Shown: positions 12,245 through 24,500 of the stretch, piece by piece | Position numbering within the stretch: position 1 is the stretch's first letter | Layout: each line of letters begins with the position of its first letter | Assembly (NCBI RefSeq): GCF_031877795.1 | Contig: NW_027436628.1 | Coordinates: 1-64,000 of the forward strand | From: Strix aluco | Lineage: Eukaryota > Chordata > Aves > Strigiformes > Strigidae | Reading direction: 5' to 3' | DNA length: 64,000 nucleotides | Made by a program: the position numbers and the translations under genes | Notes under the pieces: generated by a model | What the model saw: only the letters and a program-made list of their open reading frames with translations | Told to the model about the DNA's origin: nothing | Databases searched by the model: none

Positions 12245-13690
12245 CTGCCCCACAGATTTACCTGCCCCACACTTTTCCCTGCCCCACAGCTATTCCTGCC
12301 CCACAGCTAGCCAGCCCCACAGCTAACCTTGACCCACATCTCTCCCTGCCCCACAGCTGTGACCCACAGCTACTCCTGCCCCACAGCTCTCCCTGCCCCA
12401 CATGTAACCCTGCCCCACAGCTATTCCTGCCCCACACCTTTCCCTGCCCCACAGATCTCCCTGCCCCATGGCTATTCCTGCCCCACAGCTCTCCCCGCCC
12501 CACACTTTTCCCGGCCCCACACCTTTCCCTGCCCCACAGCTGTGACCCACAGCTACTCCTGCCCCACAGCTCTCCCTGCCCCACAGCTCTCCCTGCCCCA
12601 CAGCTCTCCCTGCCCCATAGCTCATGTGGCCCCACAGCTCTCCCTGCCCCACAGCTCTCCCTGCCCCACAGCTACTCCTGCCCCACAGCTCTCCCTGCCC
12701 CACACCTTTCCCTGCCCCACAGCTCTCCCTGCCCCACAGCTGCGACCCACAGCTACCCCCTGCCCCACAGCTCTCCCTGCCCCACAGCTCTCCCTGCCCC
12801 ACAGCTACTCCTGCCCCACAGCTCTCCCTGCCCCACACCTTTCCCTGCCCCACAGCTGCGACCCACAGCTCTCCCTGCCCCACAGCTCTCCCTGCCCCAC
12901 ACCTTTCCCTGCCCCACAGCTGCGACCCACAGCTACCCCCTGCCCCACAGCTCTCCCTGCCCCACAGCTCTCCCTGCCCCACACCTTTCTCTGCCCCACA
13001 TCTCTCCCTGCCCCACAGCTACTCCTGCCCCACAGCTCTCCCTGCCCCACACCTTTCCCTGCCCCACAGCTGCGACCCACAGCTCTCCCTGCCCCACAGC
13101 TCTCCCTGCCCCATGGCTAGCTGGACCCACACTCTCCCTGCCCCACACTTTTCCCTGCCCCACAGCTCTCCCTGCCCCACCGTTCTCCCTGCCCCACAGC
13201 TGTGACCCACAGCTACCCCCTGCCCCACAGCTCTCCCTGCCCCACAGCTCTCCCTGCCCCACACCTTTCCCTGCCCCACAGCTGCGACCCACAGCTCTCC
13301 CTGCCCCACAGCTCTCCCTGCCCCACACCTTTCCCTGCCCCACAGCTGCGACCCACAGCTCTCCCTGCCCCACAGCTCTCCTTGCCCCACAGCTGTGACC
13401 CACAGCTACTCCTGCCCCACAGCTCTCCCTGCCCCATGGCTAGCTGGACCCACACTCTCCCTGCCCCACACTTTTCCCTGCCCCACAGCTCTCCCTGCCC
13501 CACCGTTCTCCCTGCCCCACAGCTGTGACCCACAGCTACCCCCTGCCCCACACCTTTCCCTGCCCCACACTTTTCCCTGCCCCACATCTCTCCCTGCCCC
13601 ACAGCTGCGACCCACAGCTACTCCTGCCCCACAGCTCTCCCTGCCCCACACTTTTCCCTGCCCCACACCTCTCCCTGCCCCACACATCCT
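12245..13690 (-). repeat. Candidate switch region Sυ
   Basis: About 1.4 kb of CTGCCCCACAGCTCTCC units. On minus, the υ sense strand, each reads GGAGAGCTGTGGGGCAG: an AGCT hotspot for AID plus a GGGG run every 17 bp or so. A G-rich sense strand with frequent AGCT just 5' of a C gene is what defines mammalian switch regions. Position (0.9 kb before Cυ1), strand and motif agree, but function is inferred. Confidence 0.7.
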
Positions 13691-13719
13691 TCCCCCACTC
13701 CTGAGCCTACGCTGGAAAT

Positions 13720-15410
13720 TTGGGCTCAATTCTGCAGATTTTGGCTGCTGCTCCCTGGGGCCTCAGGGGGTCATTTTTGGGTCCATACCAGAGGGTTTTG
13801 GGTCCAGGAGGGATCCCCGAGGCTCACGCTGGAATTTTGGGTCCAAACGGGTCATTTTTGGTCCATCCCGGAGCCTCTTGACCTGTTGAGGAATTTTGGG
13901 GTCGATCACGGAGGTTTTGGGTCCATCATGGAGGTTTTGGGGTCATAATTGCGATTTTTGGGGCCATACTGGAGTTTTGGGATCAATAATGGAGATTTTT
14001 GGAGCTTCTTAAGTTCCGCTGGAGATTTTGGGGCCATAATGAAGGTTTTTGGGTCCATAAATGAGTTTTGGGTCCAAAACGGGGATTTTTGGGTCATAAT
14101 GGAGATTTAGGTCCAAAATGGGGATTTTTGGGTCCAGAATGACGATTTTTGGGTCCATAAGGAATTTCTGGGTCCACAATAGAGATTTTTGGGTCCAGAA
14201 TGACGATTTTTGGGTCCATAAATGAATTTTGGGTCCAAAACGAGGATTTTTGGGTCCATCATGAAGTTCTGGGCCCATAATGGAGATTTTTGGGTCTTCA
14301 TGGGAGTTTTTGGGTCCAGAATGAATCTTTTTGGGTCCATAATGGAGTTTTAGGTCCAAAACGGGGATTTTTGGGTCCATAATGAAGTTCTGGGCCCATA
14401 ATAGAGATTTTTGGTCCATAATGAAGATTTTTGGGTCCATAATTGAGTTTTAGGCCCAAAATGGGGATTTTTGGGTCCATAATAAACTTCTGGGTCCATA
14501 ATGAAGCTTTTTGGGTCCATAATGAAGCTTTTTGGTCCATAATTGAGTTTTGGGTCCATAATGAGGAGTTTTGGGTCCATAATTGAGTTTTAGGTCCATA
14601 ATGCGGATTTTTGGGTCCAAAATGGGGATTTTTGGGTCCATAATGAAGCTTTTTGGGTCCATCATGAACTTCTGGCTCCATAATAGAGATTTTTGGGTCT
14701 TCATGGAGATTTTTGGGGCCATAATGAAGCTTTTTGGGTCCATCATGAAGTTCTGGCTCCATAATGAAGATTTTTGGTCCATAATGAAGATTTTTGGGTC
14801 CAGAACGAAACTTTTTGGGTCCATAATTGAGTTTTGGGTCCATAATGAAGATTTTTGGTCCATAATGAAGATTTTTGGGTCCATAATTGAGTTTTGGGTC
14901 CAAAATGGGGATTTTTGGGTCCATCATGAACTTCTGGGCCCATAGTGAAGATTTTTGGTCCATAATGAAGATTTTTGGGTCCATAATGGAGATTTTTGGG
15001 TCCATCATGAACTTCTGGCTCCATAATGAAGATTTTTGGTCCATAATGAAGATTTTTGGTCCATAATGAAGATTTTTGGGTCCAAAATGGGGATTTTTGG
15101 GTCCATAATAGAGATTTTTGGGTCCATAAATGATTTTTGGGTCCATAATGAAGCTTTTTGGGTCCATAATTGAGTTTTGGGTCCATAATGAAGATTTTTG
15201 GTCCATAATGAAGATTTTTGGGTCCAAAATGGAGATTTTTGGGTCCATCATGAACTTCTGGCTCCATAATGAAGATTTTTGGTCCATAATGAAGATTTTT
15301 GGGTCCAGAACGAAGGTTTTTGGGTCCATCATGACCTTCTGGCTCCATAATGAACATTTTTGGCTCTTCATGGAGATTTTTGGGTCCAGAACGAAGCTTT
15401 TAGGGTCCAC
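13720..15410. repeat. GGGTCCATAATGAAG minisatellite
   Basis: Units of about 30 bp: TTTTTGGGTCCATAATGAAG with GGGTCCAAAATGGGG variants, more degenerate at 13720-13900. Lies between the Sυ candidate and the unique island. The Asp/Pro/Lys frames on minus are repeat read-through. Confidence 0.9.
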
Positions 15411-15782
15411 ACCGACGTGTCCAACGTCCGTCCCGTTGAATAGTTTTTTGGGTCCAAACCGGAGATTTTTGGGTCCACGCCGGCGATTTTGGCCACCGAA
15501 GCCTCGTCCCGGGGCCCCTCGAAAACCATCAACCAGCTGCAGAACCCAAAATAACGATTAATTCACCCAAAAAAATCCCCCGTCAAGGTCCCACCCCCGG
15601 TGGAAAAAGGCGGCCGGGCGTCACCTCCCCCGCGCTGCCCCGAATTCGGGGGAATTTCTGCAGAAATCGGCCAAGGCGGGAGGGGGCGGGGCTGGGCCCA
15701 AAATCGCCGTTTTTAGCCCCGGTTCTGAGCTGCTTCGTTAGGGGAGGGGGGGAGGGGGGAGGGGTGGGGGCGGTAAGGGGTC
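15411..15782. other. Unique island between the υ and μ sides
   Basis: The only sizeable non-repeat stretch between Cυ1 and the flank of Cμ1. Contains CAGCTG (15534-15539), the perfect palindrome CCCCGAATTCGGGG (15638-15651), overlapping GGGAATTTCT (κB-like), and a second perfect palindrome ATTTCTGCAGAAAT (15654-15667). No JH motif (WGxG), recombination signal or open frame was found. Could be an enhancer or a germline-transcript promoter; unproven. Confidence 0.45.
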
Positions 15783-17170
15783 AGATCGATAATCGATAGA
15801 TCGATAATTAATGGGGTCGATAATCAATAGATCGATGATTAATAGGATCGATAATTAGTGAGATCGATAATTAATGGGGTCAATAATCGATAGATCGATA
15901 ATTAATGGGATCGATAATCAATAGATCGATAATTAATGGGGTCAATAATCGATAGATCGATAATTAATGGGGTCGATAATCGATAGATCAATAATTAATG
16001 GGGTCGATAATCAATAGATCGATGATTAATAGGATCGATAATTAGTGAGATCGATAATTAATGGGGTCGATAATCGATAAGATCGATAATTAATGGGGTC
16101 AATAATCGATAGATCGATAATCAATAGGATCGATAATTAATAGATCGATGATTAATAGGATCGATAATCAATAGATCGATAATTAATGGGGTCGATAATC
16201 AATAGATCGATAATTAATGGGATCGATAATCAATAGATCGATAATTAATGGGGTCAATAATCGATAGATCGATAATTAATGGGGTCGATAATCAATAGAT
16301 CGATAATTAATGGGGTCGATAATCAATAGATCGATAATTAATGGGGTCGATAATCAATAGATCGATGATTAATAGGATCGATAATTAGTGAGATCGATAA
16401 TTAATGGGGTCAATAATCGATAGATCGATAATTAATGGGATCGATAATCAATAGATCGATAATTAATGGGGTCAATAATCGATAGATCGATAATTAATGG
16501 GGTCGATAATCGATAGATCGATAATTAATGGGGTCGATAATCAATAGATCGATGATTAATGGGGTCGATAATCAATAGATCGATGATTAATGGGGTCGAT
16601 AATCAATAGATCGATAATTAATGGGGTCGATAATCAATAGATCGATAATTAATGGGGTCAATAATCGATAGATCGATAATTAATGGGGTCGATAATCAAT
16701 AGATCGATAATTAATGGGGTCGATAATCAATAGATCGATGATTAATGGGGTCGATAATCGATAGATCGATGATTAATGGGGTCGATAATCGATAGATCAA
16801 TAATTAATGGGGTCGATAATCAATAGATCGATAATTAATGGGGTCGATAATCAATAGATCGATGATTAATAGGATCGATAATCAATAGATCGATGATTAA
16901 TGGGGTCGATAATCAATAGATCGATAATTAATGGGGTCGATAATCGATAGATCAATAATTAATGGGGTCGATAATCAATAGATCGATAATTAATGGGGTC
17001 GATAATCAATAGATCGATGATTAATAGGATCGATAATCAATAGATCGATGATTAATAGGATCGATAATTAGTGAGATCGATAATTAATGGGGTCAATAAT
17101 CAATAGGATCAATAATCAATAAGATCGATAATTAATAAGATCGATAACCAATAGGATCAATAACCAATGG
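15783..17170. repeat. AT-rich 31-bp satellite
   Basis: About 44 copies of GATCGATAATTAATGGGG followed by TCGATAATCAATA. Contains ATCGAT and AATTAAT in every unit. It stands out as the only AT-rich array of the locus. Confidence 0.95.
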
Positions 17171-17194
17171 GATCAATCACTGAGGGGCTCAAGA

Positions 17195-18255
17195 CCCGTT
17201 GCCCCAAATCCGGGATTTTTTGCCCCAAATCCGTTTCTTTTTGCCTCAAATCAGGTTTTTTTGCCCCAAATCCGGGATTTTTTGCCCCAAATCTGGGGTT
17301 TTTTGCCCCAAATCCGGTTTTTTTGGCCCCAAATCCAGATTTTTTTGCCCCAAATCCGGTTTTTTTTGCCCCAAATCCAGATTTTTTTTGCCCCAAATCC
17401 CTTTTTCTTTTGCCCCAAATCTGGGGTTTTTTGCCCCAAATCCAGGTTTTTTTCCCCCAAATCCGTTTTTTTTGGCCCCAAATCCAGATTTTTTTGCCCC
17501 AAATCCCCCTTTTTTTTTCCCCAAATCCAGATTTTTTTGCCCCAAATCCCTTTTTCTTTTGCCACAAATCTGTTTTTTGTTGCCCCAAATCCAGGGTTTT
17601 TTTTCCCCAAATTCGTTTTTTGGACCCAAATCCAGGCTTTTTTGCCCCAAATCCGGGTATTTTCCCCCCCAAATCCAGGTTTTTTTGGCCCCAAATCCGT
17701 TTTTTTTGCCCCAAATCCATTTTTTTTGAACCAAATCCGGGTTTTGGTGACCCAAATCTGTTTCTTTTTGCCCCAAATCTGTTTATTTTTGGGCCGAAAT
17801 CTGGGATTTTTTGCCCCAAATCCAGATCTTTTTGCCCCAAATCCAGATTTTTTTTGCCCCAAATCCCCTTTTTTTCTTCCCCAAATCCGGTTTTTTTGGC
17901 CCCAAATCCAGATTTTTTTGCCCCAAATCCCCTTTTTTTTTTGCCCCAAATCCGTTTTTTTTCCCCTTATCCGTTTTTTTTGGCCCCAAATCCGTTTTTT
18001 TTTTTGCCCCAAATCCGATTTTTTGGCCTCAAATCCGTTTTTTTTGCCCCAAATCCATGGATTTTTGCCCCAAATCCGGTTTCTTTTGGCCCCAAATCCC
18101 CTCTTTTTTTGCCCCAAATCTGGTTTTTTTTGCCCCAAATCCGGGTTTTTTTGCCCCAAATCCGCGTTTTTTGGCCCCAAATCCGGGTTTTTTGGCCCCA
18201 AATCCAGATTTTTTTTGCCCCAAATCCGGGCTTTTTTGCCCTAAATGTGTTTTTC
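17195..18255. repeat. CCCCAAATCCGG/T-tract minisatellite
   Basis: Units of about 21-24 bp, GCCCCAAATCCGGTTTTTTT. Plus is pyrimidine-rich and minus carries GGGG every unit. Open in three frames on each strand; no protein content. Confidence 0.93.
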
Positions 18256-18267
18256 CCCCCCCCACAG

Positions 18268-18300
18268 GCGGCTGCCGGCGGCCGGAGGAGGCGGAGCCAG
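18268..18300 (+). other. Exon-like 33-bp island 5' of Sμ
   Basis: A GC-rich 33-bp unique segment with a strong acceptor before it (T and C tract then CACAG) and a donor after it (CCAG/GTGGGG). It separates two arrays of opposite strand bias. It might be a remnant or part of a non-coding I exon; chance is also possible. Confidence 0.25.
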
Positions 18301-18319
18301 GTGGGGGCCAATGGGAGCG

Positions 18320-19395
18320 CGGGGTCAGGATCGGGCGGGGTGGGCTCAGGATTAGCGGGATTGGGGTCGGGATCAGGATTAGGATTGGGATCAGGATTAA
18401 CGGGATTGGGGTCAGGATTAGTGAGATCGGGATCAGGATCAGGATTGGGACTGGGATCGGGATTAGCGGGATCGGGATCAGGATCGGGGTTGGGATCAGG
18501 ATTAGTGGGATTGGGGTCAGGATCAGGATCAGGATTAGTGAGATTGGGATCGGGATCAGGATCAGGATTAGGATCGGGATCAGGATTAGTGAGATCGGGG
18601 TCAGGTTCAGGGTCAGGATTAGCGGGATTGGGGTCGGGATCAGGATCAGGATTGGGATCGGGATTAATGGGATTGGGGTCAGGATTAGTGAGATCGGGAT
18701 CAGGATCAGGATCGGGATCAGGATCAGGATTAGGATCAGGATTAGTGGGATTGGGATCAGGATTAGGATCGGGATCAGGATTAGTGAGATTGGGGTCAGG
18801 TTCAGGGTCAGGATCACGATCAGGATTAGTGAGATTGGGATCGGGATCAGGATCAGGATTGGGATCGGGATTAATGGGATTGGGGTCAGGATTAGTGAGA
18901 TCAGGATCAGGATCAGGATTAGGATCAGGATTAGTGGGGTTGGGATCAGGATCAGGATTGGGATCAGGATTAGCGGGATTGGGGTCAGGATTAGTGGGAT
19001 TGGGATCAGGATCAGGTATAGCACCAGGATCAGGATTAGGATCAGGATTAGTGGGATTTGGATCGGAATTAGTGGGATTGGGATCAGGATCAGGATCGGG
19101 ATTGGGATCAGGATTAGTGGGATTGGGACCAGGATCAGGATTAGGATCACGATTAGAGGGTTTGGGATCAGGTTTAGGATTAGGATCAGGATTAGAGGAT
19201 TTGGGATCAGGATCAGGATCAGGATTAGCTGGACGGGGATCGGGATCAGGATGGGGGGGACTGGGATCAGGATCAGGATCAGGACTGGGATTAGGCTCAG
19301 GATCAGGACCAGGATCACGGGTATCAACACTGGGATCAGGATCAGACTTGGGATCAGGATTAGGATCAGGATCAGGATCGGGGGGATCCCAACAT
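18320..19395. repeat. GGATCAGGATTAG minisatellite 5' of Sμ
   Basis: Units of 6, 12 and 18 bp mixing GGATCA, GGATTA, GTGGGATTGGG and GTGAGATCGGG. Plus (the μ sense strand) is almost pure purine plus T with many GGG runs. Long Gly/Ser and Ile/Arg frames are artefacts. Confidence 0.93.
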
Positions 19396-19439
19396 GCTCT
19401 GGGGTTGTCACGGTTGGGTGGTGCCGGCTGGGCTCAGCA

Positions 19440-22400
19440 TTGATCTGACCTAGCAAAACCCAGCCTAGAGCCTGGCTAGCAAAGCTCGGCTGCAGTTTTA
19501 TCTCACTAAACCCAGCTCATCCGTGCAAGATCAGCTCAGCTTTGAGCTGCACCAGCTGTGCTTACTGAGCCATGCTAGCTGAGCTCAGCTTGGATATTAT
19601 CTAGCAAAGCTCAGCTCAGGGCTGTCTGTCCTAGCAAAGCTCGGCTTTGATATTACCTAGGAAAGCTCGGCTCAGAGCTGTGCTAGCAAAGCTCAGCCTT
19701 GTGCTTCGATGTTATCTAGCAAAGCTCAGCTCAGGGCTGCCCTAGCAAAGCTCAGCCTTGTGCTTCAATATTATCTAGCAAAGCTCAGCTTAGGGCTGTC
19801 CTAGCAAAGCTCGGCTTTGGTATTACCTAGGAAAGCTCAACTCAGAGTTGTGCTAGCAAAGCTCAGCCTTGTGCTTCGATATTATCTAGCAAGGCTCCGC
19901 TCAGAGCTGTCCTAGCAAAGCTCGGACTTCTACTACAATATTATCTAGCAAAGCTCAGCTCAGGGCTGTCCTAACAAAGCTCGGCTTCGATATGGCCTAA
20001 CAAAGCTCGGCTCAGAACTTCAATATTACCTAGCAAAGCCCCGCTTAGACACATTCTAGCCGTGCTCAGCTCCAATATTGACTAGTAAAGCTCAGCTCAA
20101 AGCTGCACTAGCAAGGCTCAGCTTCGAGCTGCCATATTAGCTAGCAAAGCCCAGCTTAGAGCCTGGCTAGCCATGCCCAGCTTCAGTATTATCTCGCAAA
20201 GCCCAGCTCAGCCGTGCAAGCCCAGCTCAGCTTTGAGCTGCACCAGCCGTGCTTACCGAGCCGTGCTAGCTGAGCTCAGCTTTGATATTATCTAACAAAG
20301 CTCAGCTCAGGGCTGTCCTAGCAATGCTCGGCTTTGATATTACCTAGGAAAGCTCAGCTCAGAGCTGTGCTAGCAAAGCTCAGCCTTGTGCTTCGATATT
20401 ATCTAGCAAAGCTCAGTTTAGGGCTGTCCTAGCAAAGCTCAGCTTTGGTATTACCTGGGAAAGCTCAGCTCAGGGCTGTCCTAGCAAAGCTCAGCTTGGA
20501 ACTTCAATATTACCTAGTAAAGCCCAGTTTAGGGCCATTCAGGCCTTGCTCAGCTCCAATATTGACTAGTAAAGCTCAGCTCAAAGCTGCACTAGCAAGG
20601 CTCAGCTTCGAGCTGCCATATTAGCTAGCAAAGCCCAGCTTAGAGCCTGGCTAGCTTTGCTCGGCTTCAGTATTATCTCACTAAGCCCAGCTCAGCCGTG
20701 GAAGCCCGGCTCAGCTTTGAGCTGCACCAGCCGTGCTTACCGAGCCGTGCTAGCTGAGCTCAGCTTTGATATTATCTAGCAAAGCTCAGCTCAGGGCTGT
20801 CCTAGCAAAGCTCGGCTTCGATATGGCCTAGCAAAGCTCAGCTCAGAGCTGTGCTAGCAAAGCTCAGCTCAGAATTCAATATTACCTAGCAAAGCCCAGC
20901 TTAGGGCCATTCTAGCCATGCTCAACTCCAATATTGACTAGTAAAGCTCAGCTCAAAGCCGCGCTAACAAGGCTCAGCTTTGAGCTGCCATAGTAGCCAG
21001 GAAAGTCCAGCTTAGAGCCTGGCTAGCTTTGCTCGGCTTTCGTCTTATCTCACTAAGCCCAGGTCAGCTGTGCAAGCCCGGCTTAGCTTTGAGCTGCAGA
21101 AGCCATGCTTACCGAGCTGTGCTAGCTGAGCTCAGCTTTGATATTATCTAGCAAAGCTCAGCTCAGGGCTGTCCTAGCAAAGCTCAGCCTTGTGCTTCGA
21201 TATTTTCTAGCAAAGCTCAGCTCAGGGTTGTCCTAGCAAAGCTCAGCTCAGAACTTCAGTATTACCTAGCAAAGCCCAGCTTAGAGCCATTCTAGCCATG
21301 CTCAGCTCCAATATTGACTAGTAAAGCTCAGCTCAAAGCCGCTATAGCAAGGCTCAGCTTTGAGCTGCCATAGTAGCCAGGAAAACCCAGCTTAGAGCCT
21401 GGCTAGCTTTGCTCGGCTTTTGTCTTATCTCACAAAGCCCAGCTCAGCTGTGAAAGGCCAGCTCAGCTTTGAGCTGCACCAGCCGTGCTTACCGAGCCGT
21501 GCTAGCTGAGCTCAGCTTTGATATTATCTAACAAAGCTCAGCTCAGGGCTGTCCTAGAAAAGCTTGGCTTCGATATTTTCTAGCAAAGCTCAGCTCAGGG
21601 CTGTCCTAGCAAAGCTCAGCCTTGTGCTTCGATATTTTCTAGCAAAGCTCAGCTCAGGGTTGTCCTAGCAAAGCTCAGCTCAGAACTTCAGTATTACCTA
21701 GCAAAGCCCAGCTTAGAGCCATTCTACCCATGCTCGGCTCCAATATTGACTAGTAAAGCTCAGCTCAAAGCCGCGCTAACAAGGCTCAGCTTCGAGCTGC
21801 CATAGTAGCCAGGAAAGCCCAGCCTAGAGCCTGGTTAGCTTTGCTCAGCTTTTGTCTTATCTCACAAAGCCCAGGTCAGCTGTGGAAGCCCGGCTTAGGT
21901 TTGAGCTGCAGAAGCCGTGCTTACCGAGCTGTGCTAGCTGAGCTCAGCTTTGATATTATCTAGCAAAGCTCAGCTATGGGCTGTCCCAGCAAAGCTCAGC
22001 TTCAGTATTACCTGGGAAAGCTCAGCTCAGAGCTGTGCTAGCAAAGCTCAGCCTTGTGCTTCGATATTATCTAGCAAAGCTCAGCTTAGGGCCATCCTAG
22101 CAAAGCTTGGCTTTGGTATTATCTAGCAAAGCTCAGCTCAGAGCTGTGCTAGCAAAGCTCAGCCTTGTGCTTCAATATTATCTAGCAAAGCTCAGCTCAG
22201 GGCTGTCCTAGCAAAGCTCAGCCTTGTGCTTTGATATTATCTAGCAAAGCTCAGCTCAGAGCTGTCCTAGCAAAGCTCAGCACAGAAATTCAATATTACC
22301 TAGCAAAGCCCAGCTTAGGGCCATTCTAGCCATGCTCAGTGCCAATAATGACTTGTAAAGCTCAGCTCCAAGCTGCGCTAGCAAGGCTCAGCTTTGAGCT

Positions 22401-24500
22401 GCCATATTAGCTAGCAAAGCCCAGCTTAGAGCCTGGCTGGCAAAGCTCGGCTGCAGTCTTATCTCACAAAGCCCAGCTCAGCCGTGCAAGCCCGGCTCAG
22501 CTTTGAGCTGCACCAGCCGTGCTTACTGAGCCGTGCTAGCTGAGCTCAGCTTTGATATTATCTAGCAAAGCTCAGCTCAGGGCTGTCCTAGCAATGCTTG
22601 GCTTTGATATTATCTAGGAAAGCTCAGCTTAGAGCTGGTGTGTCAATGCTAAGCCTTGATCCTCTCTAGGGAAGCCCAGCTTTGAGCTGTTCTTAGAAAG
22701 CTCAGTTTCAAGCCTTGCAAGAAAGACTCAGCTTTAAGCTGTGCCAGCTCAGATTTGAGCCTCTCTAGGAAAGTCCGGCTTTGAGCTCTGCCAGTTGCGC
22801 TCGGTGTTGGGCTTGTCTAGAAAAGCTCAGCTTTGAGATGTTCAAGTCGTTCTTAGGTTCAAGCTTTTCTAGAAAAAGCTCAGCTTTGAGCTTATCTGGG
22901 AAAGCCTAGCTTCAAGCTGGTCTTGGAAAGCTCAACTTCAAGCCCTGCAAACGATGCTCAGCTTTAAGCCTGCCTAGAAAAGCCCAGCTTTAAGCTGTGA
23001 AAAGGATGCTCAGCTTTAAGCTTGTCTAGAAAAGCCCAGCTTTGAGCTTGTCTAGAAAAGCCCAGCTTTAAGCTGTACAAAAGATGCTCATCTTTAAGCT
23101 GTTCTAAGAAAACCCAGCTTTGAGCTGCACTCAGCTTCAAGCCTGCCTAGGAAAGCCCAGCCTTGACCTGTGAAAAAGATGCTCAGCTTTAAGCTTGCTT
23201 AGAAAAGCCCAGCTTTGAGCAGTGCGAGAGGTGCTCAGCTTTAATCGTGTCTAGCAAAGCCCAGCTTTAAGCTGTGCAAAAGATGCTCAGCTTTAAGCTT
23301 GTCTAGAAAAGCCCAGCTTCAAGTTGTGCCAGAGGTGCGAAGCTTTAAGTTGTTTTAAGAAAGCCCAGCTTTGGGTTGTGCAAACCAAGCTCAGCCTTAA
23401 TCTTCTCTAGGAAAACCCTAGAGCTGCGCTCAGTCAAGCTCAGCTTTAATCTTCTCTAGGAAAACCCTAGAGCTGCGCTCAGTCAAGCTCAGCTTTAATC
23501 TTCTCTAGGAAAGCCCTAGAGCTGCGCTCAGCCAAGCTCAGCCTTAATCTTCTCTAGGACAGACCTAGAGCTGTGCTCAGTCAAGCTCAGCCTTAATCTT
23601 CTCTAGAAAAGCCCTAGAGCTGTGCTCAGCCAAGCTCAGCTTTAATCTTCTCTAGGAAAACCCTAGAGCTGCGCTCAGCCAAGCTCAGCCTTAATCTTCT
23701 CTAGGACAGTCCTAGAGCTGCGCTCAGCCAAGCTCAGCTTTAATCTTCTCTAGGAAAACCCTAGAGCTGCGCTCAGTCAAGCTCAGCCTTAATCTTCTCT
23801 AGAAAAGCCCTAGAGCTGTGCTCAGCCAAGCTCAGCTTTAATCTTCTCTAGGAAAACCCTAGAGCTGCGCTCAGCCAAGCTCAGCCTTAATCTTCTCTAG
23901 GACAGTCCTAGAGCTGCGCTCAGCCAAGCTCAGCCTTAATCTTCTCTAGGACAGTCCTAGAGCTGTGCTCAGCCAAGCTCAGCTTTAATCTTCTCTAGGA
24001 AAACCCTAGAGCTGCGCTCAGTCAAGCTCAGCCTTAATCTTCTCTAGGACAGTCCTAGAGCTGCGCTCAGCCAAGCTCAGCTTTAATCTTCTCTAGGAAA
24101 ACCCTAGAGCTGTGCTCAGTCAAGCTCAGCCTTAATCTTCTCTAGAAAAGCCCTAGAGCTGTGCTCAGCCAAGCTCAGCCTTAATCTTCTCTAGGAAAGC
24201 CCTAGAGCTGCGCTCAGCCAAGCTCAGACTTAATCTTCTCTAGGAAAACCCTAGAGCTGCGCTCAGCCAAGCTCAGCCTTAATCTTCTCTAGGACAGCCC
24301 TAGAGCCATGCAAGAGGTGCTCAGCTTTAAGCTTGTCTAGCAAAGCCCAGCTTTAAGCTGTGCAAAAGATGCTCAGCTTTAAGCTGTTCTAAGAAAGCCC
24401 AGCTTTGAGCTGCGCTCAGCTTCAAACCTGCCCTAGGAAAGCCCAGCTTTAAGCTCTTCTCACAACGCTCAGCCTGGGCTTTTTTCCTAGAAAAGCCAGG
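19440..24500 (+). repeat. Switch region Sμ
   Basis: About 5 kb of AGCT-dense repeats ending 0.5 kb before Cμ1, exactly where Sμ lies. The first part (19.45-22.65 kb) is built of AGCAAAGCTCAGCTCAGGGC type units in a longer pattern: blocks beginning AGCCTGGCTAGC recur at about 19.47, 20.16, 20.64, 21.01, 21.40, 21.83 and 22.43 kb. A transition (22.65-23.40 kb) uses AAAGCCCAGCTTTAAGCT. The third part (23.40-24.31 kb) is a regular 50-bp repeat of CTAGAGCTGCGCTCAGCCAA then GCTCAGCTTTAATCTTCT. G and C are nearly balanced on plus, so it relies on AGCT (AID) sites more than on a G-rich strand, closer to frog Sμ than mouse Sμ. Confidence 0.88.

Noticed and set aside
15783-17170. CRISPR-like array of 31-bp direct repeats
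   Set aside because: There are no unique spacers; units are directly adjacent, and the context is a vertebrate IGH locus.
17167-19443. Open frames of 545-758 residues rich in Pro/Phe, Gly/Ser or Ile/Arg
   Set aside because: They run through two unrelated simple arrays and are open in several frames on both strands, so they reflect stop-free repeats.
19440-19620. Reading the 5' edge of Sμ as a gene with AGCT-rich codons
   Set aside because: Frequent stops in all frames and clear repeat structure.
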